Source: JAGOUB01 sp964640945 (lineage in GTDB: Bacteria; Patescibacteriota; Gracilibacteria; Peribacterales; Peribacteraceae). From it: a stretch of DNA of 35,075 bases. The stretch is taken from the NCBI GenBank assembly GCA_964640945.1, contig CAZXIV010000012.1, forward strand, positions 1 to 35,075, in the 5' to 3' direction. The notes beneath the pieces were generated by a model. That model did no database searches. It had not been told where the DNA came from and was given only the letters and a program-made list of their open reading frames with translations. This document shows, one piece after another, positions 29,331-35,075 of the stretch (the stretch's first letter is position 1; each line of letters starts with the position of its first letter). A program made the translations under genes and the position numbers.

Positions 29331-30434
29331 ATGAGAATCGCTATTGTTCACGAGCTCCTGACGATCCGCGGCGGCGCGGAGCGCGTGGCGCGCGTGCTCG
29401 CCGGCCTCTTCCCCGAGGCACCGGTCTACACGCTGCTCTACGACGAGAAAAAACTTGGCGACTGGTTTCCCAAGGAGCGCGTGCGCCCGAGCCGGCTCCA
29501 ACCGTTCGCGGCCCTCTCGACGAACCACCACCTCTACCTCCCCTTCTTCGCGGGCGCTGTCGAAGCCTGGGATTTTTCGGAGTTCGACCTCGTCATCTCC
29601 TCTTCTTCCGCCTTCGCGCACGGCCTCAAGACCGGACCCAAGACCTGGCACCTCAGTTACGTGCATGCCCCGGCCCGCTACCTCTGGGACCGCACGCACG
29701 ACGTAGTGGACCAAGCCGCGCACGGTCCGCTCGGCTGGCTGAAGCGGCTCTATCTGCAGTGGATCTTCCACCGCCTGCGCGTCTGGGACGCCACCGTCGC
29801 CGACCGTCCGCACGCGTTACTTGCCGCCTCGGAGTCCGTGCGTCGCCGCATCGAGCTCTACTGGCGCCGGCCGTCCACGGTTCTCTACCCACCCATCGCT
29901 GACGCCTGGTTTTCGTCTCCCCTGCCGCATGCCCGCAACGACGACGATCCGTTCGTCATCGTCTCCACGCTCGCCCGCTACAAACGCATTGAGCTCGCCA
30001 TCGAAGCCTGCAACAACCTCAAACTGCCGCTGGTGATCATTGGCGATGGCGCCGACAAGGCGCGTCTCCAGTCGCTCGCCGGACCGACGATCACCTTCGC
30101 CGGACCGAAAACGCATGACCAGATCCGCACCATTTTCTCCTCGGCCCGCGCCCTACTCTTCCCCGGCGACGAGGACTTCGGCCTAGCCGCCATTGAGGCG
30201 CTGGCCAGCGGACTGCCGGTGATAGCCTTCCAGAGCGGCGGCGCGTTGGAGTGGATGACGCCACAAACCGGCCGCTTCTTTGCCGAACCGACGGCTGACT
30301 CGCTCGCCGCCGTGCTCAAGAACTTCAAGACGACGGCTATCAATCCCGAGGCCTGCCTGGCCGCCGCTGAGCGCTTCACCGAGCAGGGCTTCAAGCGAGG
30401 CATCCACGAAACCATCGCGACGATGATGAAGTGA
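29331..30434 (+). CDS. GT4-type glycosyltransferase
   Basis: 367 residues, GT-B fold. The N-terminal acceptor domain begins MRIAIVHELLTIRGGAERVARVLAGLFP, with the GGAE motif typical of this group. YVHAPARYLWD (about 112-122) is a conserved acceptor-side motif. The C-terminal domain contains LARYKRIELAIEA, VIIGDGADKARLQSL, and the nucleotide-sugar-binding FPGDEDFGLAAIEALASGLPVIAFQSGG (the EX7E region, about 281-308). The likely role is mannosyl- or glucosyl-transfer to envelope glycans or lipid-linked sugars at the membrane's inner face. The start is not backed by an SD or clear -10. The gene is flanked on both sides by palindromic repeats with a shared core, so it may be a mobile or exchanged cassette. 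Confidence 0.92.
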   Translation: MRIAIVHELLTIRGGAERVARVLAGLFPEAPVYTLLYDEKKLGDWFPKERVRPSRLQPFAALSTNHHLYLPFFAGAVEAWDFSEFDLVISSSSAFAHGLKTGPKTWHLSYVHAPARYLWDRTHDVVDQAAHGPLGWLKRLYLQWIFHRLRVWDATVADRPHALLAASESVRRRIELYWRRPSTVLYPPIADAWFSSPLPHARNDDDPFVIVSTLARYKRIELAIEACNNLKLPLVIIGDGADKARLQSLAGPTITFAGPKTHDQIRTIFSSARALLFPGDEDFGLAAIEALASGLPVIAFQSGGALEWMTPQTGRFFAEPTADSLAAVLKNFKTTAINPEACLAAAERFTEQGFKRGIHETIATMMK

Positions 30435-30510
30435 GTTGTCTGTCACCCCGAGCGTAGTCGAGGGGCGACAGACAACATGTCATGGTTCGACTACGCTCAC
30501 CATGACATGT
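30435..30510. repeat. Two adjacent hairpins with mutually complementary loops
   Basis: Hairpin 1 (30435-30476): arms GTTGTCTGTC / GACAGACAAC, inner CCCC / GGGG, loop GAGCGTAGTCGA. Hairpin 2 (30475-30510): perfect 12-base arms ACATGTCATGGT / ACCATGACATGT, loop TCGACTACGCTC. The two 12-base loops are exact reverse complements. The arms are unrelated, so this is one core in both orientations. It lies directly after the glycosyltransferase stop. Confidence 0.85.
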
Positions 30511-30577
30511 TTTCCAGAGCACGGATGTTTTCATCCGCATGCCTCTTAAAATGAGACGATTCATTGTGTCACATATG

Positions 30578-30609
30578 AAAAATCCCAACACCTTGCGGTG
30601 CTGGGATTT
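30578..30609 (-). terminator. Intrinsic terminator
   Basis: Stem AAATCCCA-x-CACC / GGTG-x-TGGGATTT with one mismatch and loop TTGC. Followed by TTTTT on the minus strand, after the gene at 30630. Confidence 0.85.
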
Positions 30610-30629
30610 CTGGGAGAAGCGGTGTTCTC

Positions 30630-31163
30630 TTAGAAGCAGAAGTGGCACACGTAGGCAGCCACAAGGCCGATTCCGAACAGACCGAAGCCGATTCCAAAGA
30701 TCCAGGCAATAATCCTGCCACCATCATCGTCACCTTCATCCTCGTCATCGCTCTCGCCTTCTGCCTGAGACGCTTGCAGCGCCTGACGAGCTCGAATCTC
30801 CGCAATGCCAGCCTTGATCCGTTCTGCAGTCAGACCATCTTTTTCGATGATCGGCAGACGAGTTCTCTGGGCGAGCCGCCAGATGCGCTTGTCTGTGCTA
30901 TCGAGTGTCAGCTCCCAGCCTGCCACGGTTCGTGTCACGCGGGCCTTCATCGTGGAGGTGTTGATGTCGCACATGTAGCACGACACCTTGATGCGAACAT
31001 CTGCACGATTCTCGAATCGTGCAGGGAGCATGTCCGTTCCGAGTTGGTGCATGAGGAACATACGGAACTCCCCATCTTCCCAAACCGATAGCGGCATGCC
31101 CATCTTCACAATATCGAACATGTGTGAGAATCGACCATTTTCGGCAAAGTACGTCGTAACCAT
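30630..31163 (-). CDS. Hypothetical protein with acidic linker and C-terminal membrane anchor
   Basis: 177 residues from the ATG at 31163, chosen because the SD AAGGA lies 7-8 bases upstream. The frame is open to 31208. Residues 1-120 are a mixed alpha/beta domain (MFDIVKMGMPLSVWEDGEFRMF, RADVRIKVSCYMCDINTSTM, WELTLDSTDKRIWRLAQRT) I do not recognise. About 135-150 is a very acidic linker (ESDDEDEGDDDGG). The last ~27 residues form a Gly/Phe-rich transmembrane helix ending in CHFCF. This is a tail-anchored protein with its bulk probably in the cytoplasm. A long leader with a strong hairpin precedes it and a terminator follows, so it is an independent unit. Confidence 0.65.
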   Translation of the reverse strand: MVTTYFAENGRFSHMFDIVKMGMPLSVWEDGEFRMFLMHQLGTDMLPARFENRADVRIKVSCYMCDINTSTMKARVTRTVAGWELTLDSTDKRIWRLAQRTRLPIIEKDGLTAERIKAGIAEIRARQALQASQAEGESDDEDEGDDDGGRIIAWIFGIGFGLFGIGLVAAYVCHFCF

Positions 31164-31212
31164 GAATTTTTCCTTTCGAACGGGGGAATTATTTTCTTGA
31201 GAGAACACTTGT

Positions 31213-31255
31213 CCTCTCCCAGCTCGAGCCTCCGTAAGGACCGGGCAGGGAGAGG
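31213..31255 (-). promoter_or_regulatory. Structured 5' leader of the gene at 31163
   Basis: Arms CCTCTCCC / GGGAGAGG (31213-31220, 31248-31255) enclose further short pairings (CCT / AGG). A candidate promoter lies farther upstream near 31316-31289 (minus-strand TTTACA, 16 bases, TACGCT). The SD is about 35 bases after the hairpin. It fits no known riboswitch I can name. Confidence 0.35.
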
Positions 31256-31367
31256 GTGCTTCTCGGTGGTTGTAAAGAACTGTGTACAGCGTAAAACAAT
31301 CTTTTATTTTGTAAAGTATATCAATCTACAACCAAGACTTTTTGGCTTATAGGTAAGGCTTAAAATC

Positions 31368-31384
31368 TGTCGAGAGTTTCGACA
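31368..31384. promoter_or_regulatory. Operator-like dyad at the TrmB-like regulator promoter
   Basis: TGTCGA-GAGTT-TCGACA: perfect 6-base arms. It lies 8 bases before the -10 box of the regulator gene, where the -35 would be. Confidence 0.55.
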
Positions 31385-31392
31385 AAATGCGC

Positions 31393-31398
31393 TATACT
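31393..31398 (+). promoter_or_regulatory. -10 box of the TrmB-like regulator gene
   Basis: TATACT (in GCTATACT), 6 bases before the ATG at 31405. Confidence 0.6.
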
Positions 31399-31404
31399 GG
31401 AACA

Positions 31405-32145
31405 ATGATCGAACAAGTCCTGACCGAAAACGGCTTCACGGACAAAGAAGCCCGCGTCTACCTGGCCGCGTTGGAAATGGGAGAAGCCCCGCTCTCACGA
31501 ATCGCGACCAAGACCCGCCTGCAACGGACGACCGTCTACAGCCTGGTCGAGAGCATGAAGGCCCGTGGGCTCCTCACCTTCACCAAACGAAACGGCGTGC
31601 AGTACGCCGCCGCACTCCCGCCGCGCGTCCTCATCGACCGCTTCGAACAGGCGGCCGGCCTGGCCAAGCAGGCGCTGCCGATGCTCCTCGACATGGCCTA
31701 TTCGTCGCCCCTCAAGCCGCGGATCCGCTTCTACGACGGGATAGAAGGGCTCAAGACCATCCTGCGCGAATTCTCCCAATCCCCCACCCAGTCCCTCGTC
31801 TTCACCGACTATGAGCAGATGCCGGCCGAGCTCTTCGCCTTCATCCGCCAGGATGTGGTGAAGGAACGCCGCAAGCAGGATGTCTTCACGCGTCTGATCG
31901 TGCCGCGAAACGAGACGAATATCCGGGTCCAGAAAGAGGACGCCGCCGACAAGCACTTCGCCGAGCACCGCCTGGTCGATTTCCCGAACGCGGCGAACCC
32001 CATCGAAATCCTCCTCTACGACACGGACAAGATCGGGCTACTCTCCTTCACCACGAAGGAACGCTTCGGCCTCGTCATCGATTCGCTCGCCATCCACCAG
32101 ACGCTCGGAAACCTCTTCGAGCTGATCTGGAAAGGCGCGGCTTAA
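31405..32145 (+). CDS. TrmB-like transcriptional regulator
   Basis: 246 residues from the ATG at 31405, 6 bases after TATACT. An ATG at 31387 in the same frame lies upstream of the -10 box and is rejected. The N-terminal winged helix-turn-helix (about 1-75) has LTENGFTDKEARVYLAALEMGEAPLSRIATKT followed by the recognition helix RTTVYSLVESMKARGLL, typical of the TrmB family. A coiled linker (about 80-105) and a C-terminal domain of TrmB type (RIRFYDGIEGLKTILREF, then LLYDTDKIGLLSF) suggest sugar or small-molecule sensing. A perfect dyad just upstream of its -10 suggests autoregulation. The gene's stop overlaps that of the convergent methyltransferase (shared TTAA). Confidence 0.88.
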   Translation: MIEQVLTENGFTDKEARVYLAALEMGEAPLSRIATKTRLQRTTVYSLVESMKARGLLTFTKRNGVQYAAALPPRVLIDRFEQAAGLAKQALPMLLDMAYSSPLKPRIRFYDGIEGLKTILREFSQSPTQSLVFTDYEQMPAELFAFIRQDVVKERRKQDVFTRLIVPRNETNIRVQKEDAADKHFAEHRLVDFPNAANPIEILLYDTDKIGLLSFTTKERFGLVIDSLAIHQTLGNLFELIWKGAA

Positions 32146-32747
32146 CAGCGCAGCAACACGTCGGCCGCCGTGTGCAGCATCGGCGTCTTATCGGGACGCA
32201 GCGTCGCCGTCGGTACCTCGGAGATGTGCTCGTGCAGCACGGTCGCCTGCGGGAAGTGCGAGAGGACCTGCTTCACACTCGGCACGCAGTGGTCGTAGCC
32301 AAATGTAAGCTCGCCCTGGGGCGTAAACCACCTGAGCCACACCATCCCGCCTGGCTTCACACTGCGCTGAACCGTATCAAGCAAGGCATTGCCCTCCGCC
32401 AAGGAGAAGAAGTGCAAAATAAACGAGCAGATGACGAGGTCGTACGCCCCCTCGGCCGGCGTCGCCTGCCGGATGTCTTCGGTGAGAACCGTCATTGCCT
32501 TGCCGGCCGGGCTCCGCATGCTCTCCAAATGGCGAATGAGTTTCGGTCCCACCTCCAGCACCGTCACGTCGCACTCGCGCTCGAGGAGCGGGATGGACAG
32601 CGAACCCGTACCAGCTGCCAAGTCGAGGACCGAGAGCGGTTTGCCGCCGCCCGCCGACCACAGCAGCTCGTGCATGCCCGTCCACGGGAACTCCGTGGGG
32701 ATGGGTCGCTCGACCGCCGGCTTAGGGATGGGTTTCTTCTCGGTCAT
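32142..32747 (-). CDS. SAM-dependent methyltransferase
   Basis: 201 residues. Class I methyltransferase fold: motif I VLDLAAGTGSLSIPLLE (about 39-55), motif II VTVLEVGPKLIRHL, motif IV YDLVICSFILHFFSL, and VKPGGMVWLRWF. This resembles small-molecule methyltransferases of the methyltransf_11/25 group. The substrate is unknown. The first ~20 residues are Pro/Lys-rich. The start is 9 bases after the ruvB stop on the same strand, so the two are probably co-transcribed. Its 3' end overlaps the regulator's stop codon by four bases. Confidence 0.88.
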   Translation of the reverse strand: MTEKKPIPKPAVERPIPTEFPWTGMHELLWSAGGGKPLSVLDLAAGTGSLSIPLLERECDVTVLEVGPKLIRHLESMRSPAGKAMTVLTEDIRQATPAEGAYDLVICSFILHFFSLAEGNALLDTVQRSVKPGGMVWLRWFTPQGELTFGYDHCVPSVKQVLSHFPQATVLHEHISEVPTATLRPDKTPMLHTAADVLLRC

Positions 32748-32756
32748 GGCGACACC

Positions 32757-33800
32757 TTACAGCATCGCGTCCTGCGCGCCCTTGGGCATCTCGCGGCCAA
32801 GCTTCTCATAAGCACGCTTACTGGCCGTGCGGCCCTTGGAGGTGCGCTGCAGGTAGCCTTGCTGCATCAGATAGGGCTCGTAGACGTCTTCGATAGTTTC
32901 TTGTTCTTCAGCCAAGATGGCGGCCAAGGTCGAGAGGCCGACGGGCCCGCCCCCGAAGCTGTCGATCATCACTTGGAGCAGGCGGCGGTCGGTGGCGTCG
33001 AGGCCGTCGTGGTCGATATCAAGCGAGGCAAGCGTGGCTTCCACGCAAGCAGCGTCGGCCGTGGCCTGGCCGCGCATGGCGGCGAAGTCGCGCACCGAGC
33101 GAATGAGGCGGTTAGCGATGCGCGGGGTGGCGCGCGTAGCGCCGGCCAGGCGGCCCGCAGCGTCGCCGGCGATGGGCACCTGCAGCAGCGCCGCCGAGCG
33201 CTTCACGATCGACTCCATCTCCGGCAGGTCGTAGAAGCCGAGTTTGAAGGCGTGCAGGAAGCGATCACGGAGTGGCGCGCTCATGGCGCCAGGTTTGGTG
33301 GTAGCGGCCACAAGCGTGAACGGCTGGAGGGTGAGACGCATCGAGCGCGCGGTCGGCCCTTTGCCGATCATCAGGTCGAGCACATAGTCCTCCATCGCGC
33401 CGTAGAGCACTTCTTCGATGGCCGGGCGCAGGCGGTGCACCTCATCAATAAAGAGCACGTCTCCTTTTTGAAGATTCGTGAGCAAAGAAGCCAGGTCACC
33501 GGCCTTCTCGATTGCCGGACCACTTGTCACCTTCAATTGGGCACCCATCTCGGCGGCGATGATGTGGGCGAGCGTCGTCTTGCCAAGACCGGGCGGACCA
33601 TGCAGCAACGTGTGGCCCAGCGGCTCTTGGCGGCTCTTGGCACCCGACACGTAAATCTGCAAGTGTTCCTTCACCTTGGCCTGGCCCACGTAGTCGCTAA
33701 GCGTCTTCGGACGCAGCCCGATATCCACGGCCTCGGCCACGGTTTCCGTTGTCTCAACGGCGGAGGGTCGCTTCTCCCGACGGGTGCGCAGAACGGCCAT
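32757..33800 (-). CDS. ruvB: Holliday junction branch migration helicase RuvB
   Basis: 347 residues, normal length. ATP-driven hexameric motor that moves Holliday junctions with RuvA. Visible features: RPKTLSDYVGQ near 30-40, Walker A GPPGLGKT at 68-75, Walker B VLFIDEVHRL at about 115-124, sensor 1 LVAATTKPGAMSAPLRDRF, sensor 2 GATRATPRIANRLIRSVRD, and the C-terminal winged helix with GGGPVGLSTLAAIL and EPYLMQQGYLQRTSKGR. In many RuvB proteins the sensor 1 region reads ATTRAG; here it is ATTKPG. TACACT lies 9 bases before the ATG. ruvA and ruvC are not in the window. The first gene of a two-gene unit with the methyltransferase. Confidence 0.97.
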   Translation of the reverse strand: MAVLRTRREKRPSAVETTETVAEAVDIGLRPKTLSDYVGQAKVKEHLQIYVSGAKSRQEPLGHTLLHGPPGLGKTTLAHIIAAEMGAQLKVTSGPAIEKAGDLASLLTNLQKGDVLFIDEVHRLRPAIEEVLYGAMEDYVLDLMIGKGPTARSMRLTLQPFTLVAATTKPGAMSAPLRDRFLHAFKLGFYDLPEMESIVKRSAALLQVPIAGDAAGRLAGATRATPRIANRLIRSVRDFAAMRGQATADAACVEATLASLDIDHDGLDATDRRLLQVMIDSFGGGPVGLSTLAAILAEEQETIEDVYEPYLMQQGYLQRTSKGRTASKRAYEKLGREMPKGAQDAML

Positions 33801-33809
33801 GCAGATGGC

Positions 33810-33815
33810 AGTGTA
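33810..33815 (-). promoter_or_regulatory. -10 box of ruvB
   Basis: Minus-strand TACACT, 9 bases before the ATG at 33800. Same hexamer as fmt. Confidence 0.5.
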
Positions 33816-33862
33816 CCAGAGTCCACCACGATCTCGCTCAAGTGGGACAGCGCCGCTACGAT

Positions 33863-34435
33863 ATGAGTATCCGTACTATCCTTCGCGTGTTCGTCGGCGC
33901 GCTGTTCCTGGCGGTCCTCATCACGCTCGGTGCGACCGACGGCTTCTTGCTTGAGCAAGGAGTGCTCACGGCACCACCGCCCTCCGGCCCCGCCCCCTTA
34001 CCCGTGACCAAGCGCGCCGGACCCGCCATCCCGCCTTTACTCGAAGAACTCGGCTACGAGGCCAAACTCCAGCGCGAGTCGAACTTGCTTGAGCAAGTAA
34101 CACCCCCGGACCTGCCTATCGACTACCGCACGATTCTCCAAGTGGACCGGCTCGGCACCGTTGCGTGGATCGATACCCCTCAGAGCAAAGCCGTCTTCCG
34201 CGACCTCAAACAAAAACTCCTGCGAACCTTCAGTAACAAGCTCTCCAGCCTAATAGACGAAACCACCCAAGCGCCCGATGGGCCAGTGGTAAACCGCCTC
34301 AGTTTTAGTGATCCAGCCATCAGTCCGGACCGTTTTGTGTTCCTGCGGGTACGCGAACGGCTCTATGAGATCCATATCGCCCCCGGTCAGGAAGCTGCCC
34401 TCGACCCCCTCCTGGCTGCCCTGGCCTCGCGTTGA
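33863..34435 (+). CDS. Membrane-anchored protein of unknown function
   Basis: 190 residues from the ATG at 33863 (MSIRTILRVFVGALFLAVLITLGATDGF). The N-terminal hydrophobic helix is probably an uncleaved anchor. A Pro-rich linker (APPPSGPAPLPV) leads to a globular domain of about 130 residues (IPPLLEELGYEAKLQRE, TPQSKAVFRDLKQKLLRTFSNKL, FVFLRVRERLYEIHIAPGQE). I recognise no family. TACGAT directly abuts the ATG, closer than for leaderless genes here, so the true -10 or start is uncertain. The 14-base imperfect palindrome CTTGCTTGAGCAAG occurs twice in the gene (33945-33958, 34084-34097), both times as codons for LLEQ. Confidence 0.7.
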   Translation: MSIRTILRVFVGALFLAVLITLGATDGFLLEQGVLTAPPPSGPAPLPVTKRAGPAIPPLLEELGYEAKLQRESNLLEQVTPPDLPIDYRTILQVDRLGTVAWIDTPQSKAVFRDLKQKLLRTFSNKLSSLIDETTQAPDGPVVNRLSFSDPAISPDRFVFLRVRERLYEIHIAPGQEAALDPLLAALASR

Positions 34436-34497
34436 CCGGAAAATGGGTCATTGCACCTTGACTTTCGGCCCCCCGCAACCAAAACTACCCGTCACTT

Positions 34498-34944
34498 ATG
34501 GCAAAGCAGATTAAGAAGATCATCAAGGTCCAGGCCCGCGGCGGCCAAGCCAATCCGGCCCCTCCTCTGGGCCCGGCGCTCGGTCAGGCCGGCGTCGATA
34601 TTAACGGCTTCGTGACGCAGTTTAACGCCAAGACGCAGAGCAGCATGGGCAAGCTTCTGCCCGTCGTCATCACCGTCTACGACGACCGCAGCTTCAGCTT
34701 CATCGTCAAGCAACCCCCAGCCGCCGCCATGATCATGGAGAAGTCGAAGGTTCAGAAGGGTTCCGGCGAGTCCAACAAGATCAAGGTGGGCTCCATCAAG
34801 GTGAAGGATCTGGAGGAGATCGCCAAGATCAAACTCCCCGACCTCAATACGACCGACCTCAAGGCCGCCATGCGCACGCTCGCCGGCACCGCCCGCTCGC
34901 TCGGCATCACCGTCGACGGCGACCTGGCCAGCTTCGCAAAGTAA
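34498..34944 (+). CDS. rplK: 50S ribosomal protein L11
   Basis: 148 residues, slightly longer than the usual ~141. N-terminal domain KKIIKVQARGGQANPAPPLGPALGQAGVDINGFVTQFNAKT has the Pro-rich thiostrepton-binding segment; C-terminal rRNA-binding domain has KVQKGSGESNKIKVGSIKVKDLEEIAKIKLPDLNTTDLKAAMRTLAGTARSLGITVDG. It is complete. It binds 23S rRNA at the GTPase centre. No SD is visible; TTGACT at 34458 could be a -35. A terminator follows directly, so the usual rplA is not co-transcribed here. That is unusual for the common rplK-rplA order. Confidence 0.97.
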   Translation: MAKQIKKIIKVQARGGQANPAPPLGPALGQAGVDINGFVTQFNAKTQSSMGKLLPVVITVYDDRSFSFIVKQPPAAAMIMEKSKVQKGSGESNKIKVGSIKVKDLEEIAKIKLPDLNTTDLKAAMRTLAGTARSLGITVDGDLASFAK

Positions 34945-34965
34945 ATCTCCTCATCTTGTTTTTCA

Positions 34966-34990
34966 AGAGAGGGCTTCGGCCCTCTTTTTT
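34966..34990 (+). terminator. Intrinsic terminator after rplK
   Basis: AGAGGGC / GCCCTCT with a TTCG tetraloop and a T run, 22 bases after the stop codon. Confidence 0.9.
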
Positions 34991-35002
34991 GTGTCATCTT
35001 GG

Positions 35003-35048
35003 TGCCAACCTACGATCGGCACTTCTTTGTGCGCGACAAAGAAGTACC
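35003..35048. repeat. Palindromic repeat, copy B (inverted partner of 80-124)
   Basis: TGCCAACCTACG at 35003-35014 and a hairpin at 35018-35048 (13-base arms beginning GGCACTTCTTTGT, loop GCGCG, one mismatch). As the reverse complement it matches copy A nearly base for base. Confidence 0.8.
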
Positions 35049-35075
35049 TCCCTAAGGGACTGCGAGCCAAGCCTT

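Noticed and set aside
32172..33866. 564-codon open frame on the plus strand
   Set aside because: It is antisense to ruvB and the methyltransferase, both unmistakable. GC-rich DNA gives long antisense frames. Its composition (His/Arg/Gln-rich) is not protein-like.
33945..34097. Two copies of CTTGCTTGAGCAAG as a regulatory repeat
   Set aside because: Both lie inside a coding region and encode the same four residues (LLEQ) in frame. Chance or protein-level repetition is more likely.
1..35075. Recoding of TGA (code 25) as in Gracilibacteria or Absconditabacteria
   Set aside because: Many genes end at TGA with sensible lengths, for example the genes at 230, 15733 and 26667, and no in-frame TGA interrupts a conserved protein.
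1..35075. CRISPR arrays, insertion sequences, prophage, toxin-antitoxin or defence loci
   Set aside because: No regularly spaced repeats, transposase, integrase, phage structural genes or recognised defence genes are seen. The two tRNA-adjacent fragments are not enough to claim an integrated element.

Overview
The window looks like chromosome of a GC-rich (about 60% by eye) member of the Candidate Phyla Radiation (Patescibacteria), probably Parcubacteria-like. The evidence is the gene set: a VirB4/TraC-type ATPase with several tiny VirB2/TrbC-like membrane proteins, a PUR-domain nucleic-acid-binding protein, SLH-domain surface proteins, a DUF4015-type putative glycoside hydrolase, a receiver-like protein of a type I associate with CPR genomes, and many small lone membrane or lipoprotein genes. 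TGA is used as an ordinary stop, so this is not a code-25 lineage. No rRNA, CRISPR array, insertion sequence or phage module is visible. The lineage call is inference.

Layout: 1-230 holds a palindromic repeat and a promoter. 230-3836 has a small membrane protein, then an SH3/deacetylase-like lipoprotein and argS on the minus strand. 3837-6914 has a lipoprotein and VirB4. 7025-8529 has two orphan genes, the second a receiver-domain protein. 8586-13042 has a DHH phosphoesterase, fmt, a secreted TSP3/SLH protein, an HD hydrolase and the PUR protein. 13165-16149 has metG and a tricistron of pilin-like proteins. 16286-18610 has tRNA-Gly, a membrane protein, a NUDIX hydrolase, an unknown gene and a 30-codon membrane peptide. 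18610-24426 is rich in envelope genes (SLH-CAP, VIT1-like transporter, glycoside hydrolase-like, secreted helical protein, SLH). 24672-27395 has an M23 lipoprotein, tRNA-Lys with a partial copy, tatD, tRNA-Arg, a 47-codon gene and a KOW-like protein. 27512-30434 has a DoxX/SDR/DUF1697 operon and a glycosyltransferase between palindromic repeats. 30630-34944 has an orphan anchored protein, a TrmB-like regulator, a methyltransferase, ruvB, a membrane-anchored unknown and rplK.

The genes form two themes. One is translation and nucleic-acid housekeeping: argS, metG, fmt, rplK, three tRNAs, ruvB, DHH and tatD. The other is the cell surface: three SLH proteins, SH3 and M23 lipoproteins, a glycoside hydrolase-like protein, a glycosyltransferase, and VirB4 with VirB2-like subunits that may form a minimal secretion, pilus or DNA-uptake machine.

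The most striking signal is in how genes start. About eighteen genes have a TANNNT -10 box 6-10 bases before the start codon and no Shine-Dalgarno (SD) sequence, the layout expected for leaderless mRNAs. This pattern resets several start sites and points to an ATT start codon for VirB4. Five genes, mostly of unknown function, have a classical SD instead. A third group, mostly envelope proteins, has a pyrimidine-rich leader.
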